64,000 bases of DNA, taken from assembly GCA_000431835.1 (NCBI GenBank), contig HF987957.1:28649-92648 (forward strand). Reading direction: 5' to 3'. This DNA comes from Succinatimonas sp. CAG:777 (GTDB taxonomy: Bacteria; Pseudomonadota; Gammaproteobacteria; Enterobacterales; Succinivibrionaceae). The notes beneath the pieces are model-generated. The model saw nothing but the letters and a program-made list of their open reading frames with translations, did not search any database and was not told where the DNA came from. A program made the translations under genes and the position numbers. This document shows positions 28,362 to 36,690 of this stretch, piece by piece; the stretch's first letter is position 1; each line of letters opens with the position of its first letter.

Positions 28362-28518
28362 ACGCATGCGTGTGCTTAACTCTGTCACGAACCTCGGCAC
28401 GTTTTGCGTTGTTAAAACGGTCTAAGGTTCCTACAAGATAACCAGTGACACGTCTGATTCGTTCAAACTTAACACCTTCACCTACAATACCGTTTACTTC
28501 GTGTAATCTTGTGTACAT
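28360..28518 (-). CDS. 52-residue protein resembling the glycyl-radical C-terminus of NrdD
   Basis: Starts MYTRLHEVNG and continues FERIRRVTGYLVGTLDRFNN with a final KRAEVRDRVKH block. From memory the C-terminus of anaerobic ribonucleotide reductase NrdD reads RRVCGYL..PDSRPFN.GKQEEV..RVKH, where the Gly of RVCGY carries the radical. Here that loop is RVTGY (Gly at residue 26), with 26 residues after it, close to the 31 or so in E. coli NrdD. The zinc cysteines of NrdD are absent. ATG at 28518 overlaps the XkdX-like stop codon (TAATG), so it is translationally coupled and real. It may replace a damaged radical domain, as GrcA does for PFL, or be an unrelated reuse of the fold. Confidence 0.7.
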   Translation of the reverse strand: MYTRLHEVNGIVGEGVKFERIRRVTGYLVGTLDRFNNAKRAEVRDRVKHTHA

Positions 28519-28634
28519 TATTTTTTCTTCTCAGTCTCCTTTAAAAGTGTTTTTACCTTTTCACGCCATAAAGATGGCACTTCGTCAATAGTCATAATTC
28601 CACGATTGATGCGCATTAAATAAAATTTAACCAT
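28518..28634 (-). CDS. XkdX-like 38-residue tail-end protein
   Basis: Reads MVKFYLMRINRG, then GIMTIDEVPSLWREKVKTLL and a Lys-rich end. The pattern MVKFYY.R...G..T.DDVP..WR..V is that of the XkdX family, tiny proteins found after tail-fibre genes in PBSX-like and many other phages; function unknown. ATG at 28634 overlaps the previous gene's stop by 8 bp, and its own stop overlaps the next ATG. Confidence 0.8.
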   Translation of the reverse strand: MVKFYLMRINRGIMTIDEVPSLWREKVKTLLKETEKKK

Positions 28635-29280
28635 TCTTTTTTAACTCCTCTAATTGAGCATAAATATCTGAAATCATTGATCCTAGTTCTGCGATCGCAT
28701 CTTCGGTTGTAGTGTCATCTGTATTCATGTCAGATATAACACCACCTAAGTCAGACACAGCATTTTCTAATATAGATAATTTGCTATCTACTTTGGCATC
28801 CCAGTTTATATCTGTAAAATTTTCTGTTACATAATCAATGGATAGATTGTCAATCTTTTCATTTTTGTAGTCTTCACAAATCTGATTAAAGATTGCTAAG
28901 TTCTCATCAATCCATGAGCTAAATATCAGAGAATAACGGACTTTGTTCTCATCGTTTGAGTTCGCAGATGCCAAACAGTCTAAGTATCCTGTAAAACCCT
29001 TTTGCTGAGCTACAGTATCAAAGTACACATATACAGCATCTTTAATACTTAAAAGTAAAGAATCACCACCTACAGCAATTAAAGTTAGATCTTCACCTGT
29101 ATCTTCAACTTTAATCGCCTGTTCTTTCTCTAGGCAGTAGTTATTGAGTTTTGCGCCTAGTTCTGTGTTAATCGCTATGATTAAGTTTCCGTAGTTCTTG
29201 CCATCTACAGATAAATCAATAAAGTGTAAATTCTCTCGTTTCTGTCCAAAATAAGAAACTGATTTATAACTAATATCCAT
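28627..29280 (-). CDS. Phage tail-end protein of unknown function
   Basis: 217 residues, no signal peptide or membrane segment. The N-terminal 150 residues look globular and mixed alpha/beta; the last ~55 residues (SKLSILENAVSDLGGVISDM... ISDIYAQLEEL) form a coiled coil with heptad-like spacing, suited to trimerisation. It follows a second unknown tail gene in the fibre region, so a fibre-associated or chaperone part is plausible. I do not recognise the family. Confidence 0.6.
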   Translation of the reverse strand: MDISYKSVSYFGQKRENLHFIDLSVDGKNYGNLIIAINTELGAKLNNYCLEKEQAIKVEDTGEDLTLIAVGGDSLLLSIKDAVYVYFDTVAQQKGFTGYLDCLASANSNDENKVRYSLIFSSWIDENLAIFNQICEDYKNEKIDNLSIDYVTENFTDINWDAKVDSKLSILENAVSDLGGVISDMNTDDTTTEDAIAELGSMISDIYAQLEELKKNG

Positions 29281-29290
29281 ATATAATTAC

Positions 29291-29854
29291 CTATACTGCA
29301 ATTTTACTTTCATAGTCACCATTACCCTGTCCAACAGGGTCTATAGTAATTAGTTTATTAATAGCACCCGTTTTAACAGCATTATGACTTGAATCAAATA
29401 CTGTATAATTTGCTATAAGGTTTTGCGATATTGATGCGTTAGAAGGATACCCACTACCAAATGAACCTATTGGGTTCATCTGACGAAGTGCCCAAATAAC
29501 ATTACTCAGAATACATGAATAACCAGTTACATTTGTAGAAGCCGTTCTTATAGGGAGAAGTTCAAATTTCCATGACGAACCAGAAGCACTTCCTATGTAT
29601 GAAAGTCTATAAGGAATATGAACATAAACAGTACCATTAAAAGCTATTCTACTTCCACAAGCCATACGATAGCCATTAACCATAATAGGTGACAATGTAT
29701 AAATTCTGTCACCACTTTTAACTTCAGCGAACCTATCACCTTTAAAGCATGGAATCCATCCACCATCAACAGCTACACTAGGAGATGTTATCTTTGATGA
29801 TGTCTTTACCATTGAATAGGTAGTGCCACCATAATTGATTTTAATTGTTGCCAT
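29291..29854 (-). CDS. Phage tail-tip or fibre-associated protein, unknown family
   Basis: 187 residues, rich in Gly, Ser, Tyr and Ile, with beta-type pattern (IKINYGGTTYSMVKTSSKI, GDRIYTLSPIMVNGYRMACG, GTVYVHIPYRLSYIG). It begins 5 bp after the fibre gene and ends 10 bp before the next. The composition suggests an all-beta tip or receptor-binding accessory. Function not recognised. Confidence 0.6.
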   Translation of the reverse strand: MATIKINYGGTTYSMVKTSSKITSPSVAVDGGWIPCFKGDRFAEVKSGDRIYTLSPIMVNGYRMACGSRIAFNGTVYVHIPYRLSYIGSASGSSWKFELLPIRTASTNVTGYSCILSNVIWALRQMNPIGSFGSGYPSNASISQNLIANYTVFDSSHNAVKTGAINKLITIDPVGQGNGDYESKIAV

Positions 29855-29859
29855 ATTAG

Positions 29860-30789
29860 CTATCCTACTGTGATCTTGTATCCATTCACGGTGACACCAC
29901 TGGAAAAATTGTGACCGTCAGAAATATAACCGCTATCGTTTGTAAACTGACTTAGTTTTGAATAAGTGGTATTAGTGTCCTGTGTAGTGATAGTACCTGT
30001 AGAGCCATCGCCTTTCGTATAAGTAATCGTTCTCCCATTTACAGATAAAGACTTAATGTAAGTAGAATTGATCTGTTGTCCTGCACTGTCTTGAGTTGCC
30101 TTTGTTGCACTGTCAGCTGTACTTGCATGAGTAGCCTTGTCTGCATTAGTTGCCTTAGTTGCAGATTTTGCTGTATCTGCTGATGCGGCCGAATCTACAC
30201 GCGTTATGGATACATTACCGGATGTATCTGGCTTAGTGCCGTTAATACTTTTAATAAAGTTTTGTTGGGCAACAGCATGGGGAGTCACTGCCATAGATGT
30301 GTTTGATGCGTTTTGCTCAATATTATCGCAAAGCTGAACAATACCTTTTACGCTAGTTGTGGCATCTGGAACTAAAGCTAAAACATCCTGTTTAAGAGGA
30401 ATTTTCTGCCAGACAGAATCGTTAGTTTCGGGCGCAACAACTGCTGTGGCAGGACCGTTATTTGACATACAGAGATATAGATGATTGTTTGTAAAGACAA
30501 TGTCATTTTTTGAATAGTTTTTATCTCTTAAATATTTAAATGCTGTTCCTGATGGAAATTTTAGAGTTAGGATAGCTGTTGCAAGCTGATTGAGAGAATT
30601 TTTGTCAGGTAAAACTCCAAGTTCTTTTATAGCATTAAGAAGCTCAGTAGTTATCATATGGAACCATGCTGCACCAGGCTGAGTTGCGGGAATACCAAGC
30701 GAAGGACTTCCTTCTGTTGGATATCCTTCCTGCAGTTCTTCAATTTTTGGTGCTGCAGCTGCAATGTCTTTTTTATATCCGTTAAACAT
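29860..30789 (-). CDS. Tail fibre protein
   Basis: About 309 residues from ATG 30789 (MFNGYKKDIAAAAPKIEELQ), which follows an AAGGA site; the frame is open further upstream but lacks a start signal there. The N-terminal ~100 residues (SLGIPATQPGAAWFHMITTELLNAI, then NQLATAIL) match the baseplate-attachment part of P2/Mu-type fibres. Residues about 195-260 are Ala/Asp/Ser/Thr-rich short repeats (SADTAKSATKATNADKATHA), a trimeric stalk pattern. The C-terminus ends DGHNFSSGVTVNGYKITVG. It recognises the host surface. It overlaps nothing but follows gp48 by 10 bp. Confidence 0.82.
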   Translation of the reverse strand: MFNGYKKDIAAAAPKIEELQEGYPTEGSPSLGIPATQPGAAWFHMITTELLNAIKELGVLPDKNSLNQLATAILTLKFPSGTAFKYLRDKNYSKNDIVFTNNHLYLCMSNNGPATAVVAPETNDSVWQKIPLKQDVLALVPDATTSVKGIVQLCDNIEQNASNTSMAVTPHAVAQQNFIKSINGTKPDTSGNVSITRVDSAASADTAKSATKATNADKATHASTADSATKATQDSAGQQINSTYIKSLSVNGRTITYTKGDGSTGTITTQDTNTTYSKLSQFTNDSGYISDGHNFSSGVTVNGYKITVG

Positions 30790-30799
30790 ATATTTTTCC

Positions 30800-31399
30800 T
30801 TATTTACCGTAAGTGAAAATTGTTGAAGTATGAGCCGGTGCATAGTGTTTAACTAAACACTCAAATAGCTCATTTCCCCATTTCTGAAGACGTTCAGATA
30901 CTCTTGAAGTGGTTTTAAAGGGAATGGAGTTAACTTTCTCGACGTTAATTGTATAGAACCAGTTAGACCATATTTCTGAATAAAGGGCGTCATCAGCAGT
31001 TGATGCAACAGTAAAAACACGTTTAGCATCAATTTTCGTTTCTGAATAACCGCATGACTGCCCTATCAGATACACAAGCTCTTGAAATGTAAGGCCTAAC
31101 GTTCTGATTTTAATTAACAGTTCTGTTCTTAAAACTTCAAGATCATCATCTTCAGCTCGACATTCTTCAGGAATACCCCACTGATGAAACCAGTCTAAAA
31201 GAGTTACTGAGGCTGACTGTGGATCAGATTCATCAATCATTTTAGAAATGTCAGCATCAAGTCGTGCAAATTCAAGAGCAGCAAGATATAACATCTTCAT
31301 GAAGAAAGTGCTGTCTTCAAGTTCCCAGGCAGGGCCTTTTGGTAGCAGTTTCTTCATTGCAGCATAATAGTTATCAGTTGTGAAACTTACTCTTCCCAT
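30800..31399 (-). CDS. Mu gp48-like (YmfQ/DUF2313) baseplate protein
   Basis: 199 residues. KKLLPKGPAWELEDSTF near the N-terminus and LLDWFHQWGIPEECRAEDD are hallmarks of the YmfQ/gp48 family, which join the Mu-type baseplate wedge to the fibre region. Its start overlaps gp47 by 13 bp. The place between gp47 and the fibre is the Mu order. Confidence 0.88.
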   Translation of the reverse strand: MGRVSFTTDNYYAAMKKLLPKGPAWELEDSTFFMKMLYLAALEFARLDADISKMIDESDPQSASVTLLDWFHQWGIPEECRAEDDDLEVLRTELLIKIRTLGLTFQELVYLIGQSCGYSETKIDAKRVFTVASTADDALYSEIWSNWFYTINVEKVNSIPFKTTSRVSERLQKWGNELFECLVKHYAPAHTSTIFTYGK

Positions 31400-32421
31400 G
31401 TTATATCTCCCACGGTAGGCAGATAAGAATTAGACTGAGCAACTACATCTGTTGCCGGTTCAATAATGGTGTGATCAATCTCATCAGCTACGGATGATAA
31501 GGCAAGATGAATATGAGACAGATATATAGTGCCACCGGGCTCAGCTTCAGATTTGAAAAGATTATGGATAGCTTCTACGGCGGCGTTTCTAACAGCCAGC
31601 GTTGAAGGAGTTATTTTTAATTTGAAATTAATTTTCTGCTCTACAGGCGCTACAGCATAGATAGCAGCTAAAACTGAAGCTTTACTTTCAAGATGTTTCT
31701 GAACTTTATTTATAAGCGCAGTGTCTGGCATTGAATAATCATTACATAAGAATCTTACTGTAACAGTTCCAACACCTAATTCTTTAGGAAAACACCAGGC
31801 AAAACCAACTCCTGTAACTTCTTTTGCCCAGGCAATATAATCAGCTTTAGTTCCCTGTCTTGGTGGTTCCTGAGTACGAAAAAGAATGCGTTGTCTTAAC
31901 TCATCATCTGTCTCTGCATCTATTCCGCCAGCAATATCTGAATGTACTATCGCATTGGCAACACCTTTTAATGAATTGACAAGATCAAGTGTATTGCCTT
32001 TGTTAAGGTTATAAGCTTTACCAGATAGAATTGCTTTTACCGAAGTAATTCCTTCTAAATTTGGGCTTGAAGTGGTTTGATACTGTATACCAGACTGAGA
32101 CTGCAACAGGGTGCCTACAGGAACATCCACAACGTCGTTATAATAGTTAAACTTAACTTCTCCCATTGCTTTCGTTGCTGTTTTTCTAGTCAGATTGAAA
32201 ATAGAAGCTCGCCTTTCAAGATAAGCTGTTTCAGCTGAATCAGAAAACAGCTGATTTTTGTAATAATCAAGAGCAGCATAAATTGAATGGGATACACCAG
32301 CAATGACACGGATAAAAACAGATAAGTCAGAGCGTCTTAATTCTTCTGAAGTTAAGCGTGATTTTGCATCATTCTCAATTCTTGTGATGATGTCACTCAA
32401 TTTTGGCCTTAAATTATTCAT
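31387..32421 (-). CDS. Mu gp47-like baseplate wedge protein (gpJ family)
   Basis: 344 residues. RLTSEELRRSDLSVFIRVIAG at the start, the AETAYLERRASIFNLTR stretch and DIAGGIDAETDDELRQRILFR, then PPRQGTKADYIAWAKEVTGV, are the classic baseplate-J signature. It builds the wedge of the contractile tail. The stop overlaps gp48, and it starts directly (1 bp) after gp46. Confidence 0.93.
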   Translation of the reverse strand: MNNLRPKLSDIITRIENDAKSRLTSEELRRSDLSVFIRVIAGVSHSIYAALDYYKNQLFSDSAETAYLERRASIFNLTRKTATKAMGEVKFNYYNDVVDVPVGTLLQSQSGIQYQTTSSPNLEGITSVKAILSGKAYNLNKGNTLDLVNSLKGVANAIVHSDIAGGIDAETDDELRQRILFRTQEPPRQGTKADYIAWAKEVTGVGFAWCFPKELGVGTVTVRFLCNDYSMPDTALINKVQKHLESKASVLAAIYAVAPVEQKINFKLKITPSTLAVRNAAVEAIHNLFKSEAEPGGTIYLSHIHLALSSVADEIDHTIIEPATDVVAQSNSYLPTVGDITWEE

Positions 32422-32817
32422 TTATACCTCTTTAAACTTATAACTTGTCTGTTTACCGTCAACTGTTAATACAACACTGATATTCACTCTGTTAATTTCA
32501 GAACGCTCTACAGATACATCTACATTTGAGCAAATTCCGTCATCTATCATCCACTGAAGTGAGTCTCTTGAAACTTCTTCAACCTCTGCTATAACATCAT
32601 CAGTCAGCTTACGTCTTAAGAGCTGCCATAACTTAGAGCCGATTTTGTCCCCCTGCTCAACAGGATAGGTATCACCCCACCAGCCGTATTTATTAGAACC
32701 GTCATAAACATCTCCAGTGTCTGCACGTCTCCATGTGAATAAGCTAATAACTACAGCCCTTGAAAGGCTGTCATTCATATCTGCTGTTACAAGTGAGTTG
32801 TTTAAGAACATCTGCAT
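32422..32817 (-). CDS. Mu gp46-like baseplate protein
   Basis: 131 residues. SRAVVISLFTWRRADTGDVY followed by GWWGDTYPVEQGDKIGSKLW is diagnostic of the GP46 family, the T4 gp25-like lysozyme-fold part of Mu-type baseplates. It overlaps the small upstream gene by 16 bp. Confidence 0.92.
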   Translation of the reverse strand: MQMFLNNSLVTADMNDSLSRAVVISLFTWRRADTGDVYDGSNKYGWWGDTYPVEQGDKIGSKLWQLLRRKLTDDVIAEVEEVSRDSLQWMIDDGICSNVDVSVERSEINRVNISVVLTVDGKQTSYKFKEV

Positions 32818-33062
32818 AAATACTCAAGCCTCTTTAACTGTTTTCTGCAAATATGGCTGGCCGAAAAATCAAAAAGACGGAATAAACCGTCTTTCTGTAT
32901 GTAATAACATTTAACTCCAAGTATGTCTTCAGCCGAAGTACATCGATACGACTTATCATGACAATAAACAATATTGTCAAATAAACTGCAAAGATCATCA
33001 GTTCTGTACCATGAACCTTTGTCAAATGACCATACTGGGATTATTCTTTCTGATATATTCAT
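32802..33062 (-). CDS. Small Cys-rich phage protein, unknown
   Basis: 86 residues with six or more Cys spread through the chain (DLCSLF, IVYCHDK, YRCTSA, VKCYYI, HICRK, YLCRCS) and no signal peptide. The ATG at 33062 overlaps the gp45 stop (TAATG) and its end overlaps gp46, so it is embedded in the tail operon by coupled translation. No known Mu counterpart sits here. It may bind metal or be a small spike/assembly accessory; function not recognised. Confidence 0.6.
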   Translation of the reverse strand: MNISERIIPVWSFDKGSWYRTDDLCSLFDNIVYCHDKSYRCTSAEDILGVKCYYIQKDGLFRLFDFSASHICRKQLKRLEYLCRCS

Positions 33063-33733
33063 TAACTTGGGGTTCCTGTATTTTCACTACCACCTTGAAC
33101 ACCAGTATGAACATGGTGCTGCAGACTGATTGATCCGGCTGTAATATCATCTTCTGAATGAATTAATCCCTTAGCATTAACAGTACCGCCAAATGATGCC
33201 ATACCACCACCTTTTGTGCCTGTAATTAGCGTACCTGTAACAGTTACATTTCCGTCAAGCATAATTGTTGGAGCGGTTACTGTTGCAGATGTTTTGCAAG
33301 TAACAGATGAGGTGTCACAGTTAACCGATGCAGCACTTTTACAGGTTGCTGTTAAGTTATCGCACTTAGCTATAATGTCGTTTGTTGTTTTTACTGTTAT
33401 TGGATCATCTACACCGTCAATTTCTATACCTTCACGTTTTAAATATACATGACGTTTCTTATCATCGTAGATAACAACTTCACCTGTCTTCATCTGAGTG
33501 ATTCGATAGCGCCTGTCTGCAACATTGATAACTACACCATGATTGCGCTCATCATCGAAGAAGAGGTTAATTGCATCTGTTTTACCGTCTGTATAAGGTT
33601 CTGAACTGAAACCATAAGGCTCGATATGTTCCATCTCATCTTGGGTGGTGTCAGAATCATATCTTGTCTGAAATTCTCTGAGTTTTAAATCACCCGAAGA
33701 ACCTGTGACGGTTGACCGAACTATCTGCGACAT
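33062..33733 (-). CDS. Mu gp45-like baseplate spike/assembly protein V
   Basis: 223 residues. The N-terminal OB-like region (GDLKLREFQTRYDSDTTQDE, RIEPYGFSS-type segment, NHGVVINVADRRYRI) and the C-terminal triangular beta-helix with repeated short strands (LTATCKSAASVNCDTSSVTC) match gp45/gpV, the membrane-piercing tail spike. The end HHVHTGVQGGSENTGTPS has the His-x-His motif that binds iron at the tip of such spikes. It follows gp44 by 9 bp. Confidence 0.92.
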   Translation of the reverse strand: MSQIVRSTVTGSSGDLKLREFQTRYDSDTTQDEMEHIEPYGFSSEPYTDGKTDAINLFFDDERNHGVVINVADRRYRITQMKTGEVVIYDDKKRHVYLKREGIEIDGVDDPITVKTTNDIIAKCDNLTATCKSAASVNCDTSSVTCKTSATVTAPTIMLDGNVTVTGTLITGTKGGGMASFGGTVNAKGLIHSEDDITAGSISLQHHVHTGVQGGSENTGTPS

Positions 33734-33742
33734 ATTTAATCC

Positions 33743-34987
33743 TTAATGGTATTTGCCATCCTGACCTACAAGCTTAACTTCTGACTTTGACGACCATGAT
33801 CCATTCTTTTTTGTGACTTTTGACTTTTCCTGAGCAGGTTCATCTGTCTGCCTAAATCCTACAGGTGGAACACATTCAAGAGTGGTAATCATTCCATTGT
33901 TATCAAGTGTAAAAGTGACTTTGGTGATTAGCATTTCTTTTGTTGATGAATTTGAACCAACTCCAGAACCTAACACAATGTCATCTTTAATCTTGACTAA
34001 AGTGTTTACCTTCCACAAATCACCTTCAAGACCGTCTTTACCCGTGCGCCATCCTACAACTGTATAAGTTATTTTCTGTGACTGTGCTTTACGATATTTA
34101 GCTTCCTGTTCTGGGCCATTTGATATGCCACCATTCATGGTCTGCTCTTTATAACGATAGAATCTGAACCTTTTAATTTCATCATCCTGGCATTTAGAAA
34201 TCTGCTGAAGATCATCACCAAACTTCTTATTATTGCCCTTCTGATCATTGTCATACCAGTAATGAGAAAAGCGCTGAGTGTAATCTTTCTGTGCAGATGC
34301 TGTCAGAATGTTGGTGCCTAATTCTAATGTTGCACCGGATGATTTCGGATCGTCAGTATCAGCAATTACCAGATTGCCATACTCATCATCCATAAAATAT
34401 AGACCTGATGATTTGGTTAAATTCTGAATTGCCTTAAAAACTGTTTCACTGTTTTTAACAGTTGAGTGAACATTTGAATTAACCGCAGCCTTATTTGACT
34501 CACAGACAAGTTTTATTCCATAAGGAGCTATTAACTGAGATACAGCAAGCTTTAAAGGGATGTTTTTAAACTGAGTAACAGCCTTTGAGATATTAGGAGA
34601 TACGAAGGATTTACCGCCATTTATATTCTTTGTCCAAGAATTATTTTTAATGCTTGATAAGTCATATCCCTGTGGAGCTACGTTACAGTCTACTAAATCC
34701 TCTGTCTTACTTCTGCCAACAACTGAAGCTGTCACTGATGTGCCGTTATAACTGATTGGAGTTGAGTCAATAAAGCCTGTCAGTACAAGATCATCTCCTA
34801 TTGTAAGCTGGATTTCATCACCAGAAGTAAACTTTGGAATTTCACTTTGGGCATAAACTTTTGGAGTTATGTCCAGCTGAAAAGTTCTAGATAACGCGTT
34901 AATCTCTGAAGTAATAGATACAGATGACCAGTAGTTATATGTAGTTGCACTGTTAACTTTAAGCTGTACTGTGTTTTTTTTGACCAT
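33743..34987 (-). CDS. Mu gp44-like baseplate hub protein (gpD/gpP family)
   Basis: About 414 residues from ATG 34987 (MVKKNTVQLKVNSATTYNYW). VQLKVNS, the strand FQLDITPKVYAQSEIPKF, DDLVLTGFIDSTPISYNG and VVGRSKTEDLVDCNV are typical of gp44/gpD hub proteins that form the base of the tail tube. The frame is open to 35017, where ATG GAG GCC also reads through an intrinsic terminator stem; I prefer 34987 by protein alignment to the family start, but no Shine-Dalgarno stands directly before it, since the bases there are the T-run of that hairpin. Confidence 0.88.
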   Translation of the reverse strand: MVKKNTVQLKVNSATTYNYWSSVSITSEINALSRTFQLDITPKVYAQSEIPKFTSGDEIQLTIGDDLVLTGFIDSTPISYNGTSVTASVVGRSKTEDLVDCNVAPQGYDLSSIKNNSWTKNINGGKSFVSPNISKAVTQFKNIPLKLAVSQLIAPYGIKLVCESNKAAVNSNVHSTVKNSETVFKAIQNLTKSSGLYFMDDEYGNLVIADTDDPKSSGATLELGTNILTASAQKDYTQRFSHYWYDNDQKGNNKKFGDDLQQISKCQDDEIKRFRFYRYKEQTMNGGISNGPEQEAKYRKAQSQKITYTVVGWRTGKDGLEGDLWKVNTLVKIKDDIVLGSGVGSNSSTKEMLITKVTFTLDNNGMITTLECVPPVGFRQTDEPAQEKSKVTKKNGSWSSKSEVKLVGQDGKYH

Positions 34988-35011
34988 AAAAAAGCCCACA
35001 ATTAAGTGGGC
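34988..35011 (-). terminator. Hairpin/terminator between the secreted cargo gene and gp44
   Basis: On the minus strand GCCCAC, 6-base loop, GTGGGC, then TTTTTT, immediately followed by the ATG of gp44. It lies 19 bases past the stop of the 35030-35299 gene. GGAGG is at the hairpin base, about 24 bases before the gp44 ATG. Confidence 0.85.
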
Positions 35012-35029
35012 CTCCATAACAAATTAAAA

Positions 35030-35299
35030 CTAATATTTTTCACATTCAATGGAATCATCAGAATGCTGTATACAGCGATATTCTTTGCCATCGATCGTTA
35101 CTTTTGTTCCCCTACTCATAGGATCGATCATACTGTTAACGCCACTAAAAAGTTCAAGTTGCTCTTTTAAACTGCCTAAAGATTCATAGTCCCTATCTTC
35201 CAAATTACAATCTTCTGTAAAACCATCCTTGGGAGAACAATAAGCATTTGCAGAACTAACAAAGAGTAACATTGCAATTAAAACTATTAATTTTTTCAT
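35030..35299 (-). CDS. Secreted small Cys-containing protein (prophage cargo)
   Basis: 89 residues. MKKLIVLIAMLLFVSSANA is a textbook signal peptide with an AxA-type cleavage site before YCSPKDG. The ~70-residue mature part has four Cys (positions about 21, 31, 75, 85) able to form two disulfides, and a strand-rich end (TKVTIDGKEYRCIQHSDD). It lies between gp43 and gp44 of the tail operon where Mu has no gene, and it carries its own promoter upstream and terminator downstream, so it is probably expressed in the lysogen. A periplasmic superinfection-exclusion or host-fitness role is possible; I do not recognise a family. Confidence 0.75.
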   Translation of the reverse strand: MKKLIVLIAMLLFVSSANAYCSPKDGFTEDCNLEDRDYESLGSLKEQLELFSGVNSMIDPMSRGTKVTIDGKEYRCIQHSDDSIECEKY

Positions 35300-35322
35300 A
35301 TCAACTATCCTTCTTTTCTTGA

Positions 35323-35350
35323 ATTATAGTCTAAAAATTAATGGTTAAAA
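35323..35350 (-). promoter_or_regulatory. Promoter of the secreted cargo gene
   Basis: Minus strand: TTTTAA (35350-35345), 16-bp spacer, perfect TATAAT (35328-35323), 24 bases before the ATG, with an AAGGATAG ribosome site. It lies in the only non-coding gap of the tail module. Confidence 0.65.
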
Positions 35351-35352
35351 CA

Positions 35353-36690
35353 CTAAGATACAGATTTTGTAATTCTGATTGGTACCTTTTGCATGAACAA
35401 AGGAAAATGAATGTTATTACGTCTTATGATTTCATCCACTCTGCTGGTATCGCCATACTGTTCATAAGCTAAAACCAAAGTAGGCTGTGGCTCTTTTGGA
35501 GTTACAGTTATGGTTTTACCATCTGCTAGAACCTCATTTGTAAAGTAATGATATACATTGCTGTAGAGTTCCTCCAGACTTGCATACAAATTACTGTCAT
35601 CAGTACCCTGATATATCATTTCAGCTTCAATAACTGAAAGAACTTCATTACGAAGTGCAAGGATTTCATCTTCAGATTTGGTATTACCGGCTGTGTCAAT
35701 GTCTCCGTCACTCTCACCATCCAGGTTTGTTCCGACAAGAGAAACAATACCGGCTAACTGAGCAAGTAAAGTAAGCCTTACTGAAGTTTTTACAGCTTCA
35801 GCTAATTCTGATTTCTGAGTGTTAATATCAGTCTGCCTAAAATCAACTGCTGTTCCTTGAACCGTACCTTGAGCAGTTCCTTGAGATGTTCCAAGAGCAG
35901 TGCTGGTGACTGATGAGGTTGTACTTAATTCATCAGAATGAATTAAATTAAGTACAGCATGTCCTGCATTTCTCCAGTTCTGAATAACATTAGAGTAATT
36001 GCCTACTCCTAATGAATCAAAAAGGGATGAAACAAAGGAAGAGGAATGGCTCAAATCTGATGCTGCTGTTGTTATAAGATTTGATATGGAATCAGATAAA
36101 TCAAAAATCTTTGAAAAAGTTGAATCTGAAAGACATCCTAATATATTGAAATATGTGCCATTTGCGATATCTGTTGCAATAGTAGTGTACTGATCTAAAT
36201 CCTCTACAGACAGATTAAAAGTATCCAGTACATTTTCAGCAAAGTTATCAGCCCATGTTCTTAACTTTGAGCCAAAATCAAAGCCAGCTGAATGAGGGTA
36301 TTTAGATTCACCAGCTTCAATAAAAGTCAGAGTAAAGTTAGAAATACGCTTTTCGGCATCCCATGTGATCCTTGGTGTATCAATGGGGTAAACGTTAAGC
36401 GTACCTAACCATGGGTGTATAAGCTTACAAGCAGAAACAATACCGTTACTGTCTTTTTTAGGCTCTTCAATGGCATTTATCAGCCTTTTGGTTCGCTGAA
36501 TATAATCAGTGCCAATAATAAAGCCTGTAACAGTAAACTGTCTTTTAAGACGTCCTAAATCTTCAGTGTAAGGAATATCACGCTGTGGATATTCATGAGT
36601 GATATTTCTTCGGCCAAAGTTAAATTCAGAGCTTACAACTTCAAAAGACACACCATTAAAAGAGGCCTTTCGTAATCTGGTAGAAAACAT
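35353..36690 (-). CDS. Mu gp43-like DNA circularisation/tail protein N
   Basis: 445 residues. LRKASFNGVSFEVVSSEFNF and RRNITHEYPQRDIPYTEDLG, then FTVTGFIIGTDY, are the DNA_circ_N domain of Mu gpN. A short Gly-Thr-Gln repeat run (GTSQGTAQGTVQGTAV) lies near residue 275. The protein sits between tape measure and hub in the Mu gene order; despite the domain name it is a tail/baseplate component. It ends in the tail-operon gap ahead of the cargo gene and overlaps the tape-measure stop by 1 base. Confidence 0.9.
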   Translation of the reverse strand: MFSTRLRKASFNGVSFEVVSSEFNFGRRNITHEYPQRDIPYTEDLGRLKRQFTVTGFIIGTDYIQRTKRLINAIEEPKKDSNGIVSACKLIHPWLGTLNVYPIDTPRITWDAEKRISNFTLTFIEAGESKYPHSAGFDFGSKLRTWADNFAENVLDTFNLSVEDLDQYTTIATDIANGTYFNILGCLSDSTFSKIFDLSDSISNLITTAASDLSHSSSFVSSLFDSLGVGNYSNVIQNWRNAGHAVLNLIHSDELSTTSSVTSTALGTSQGTAQGTVQGTAVDFRQTDINTQKSELAEAVKTSVRLTLLAQLAGIVSLVGTNLDGESDGDIDTAGNTKSEDEILALRNEVLSVIEAEMIYQGTDDSNLYASLEELYSNVYHYFTNEVLADGKTITVTPKEPQPTLVLAYEQYGDTSRVDEIIRRNNIHFPLFMQKVPIRITKSVS

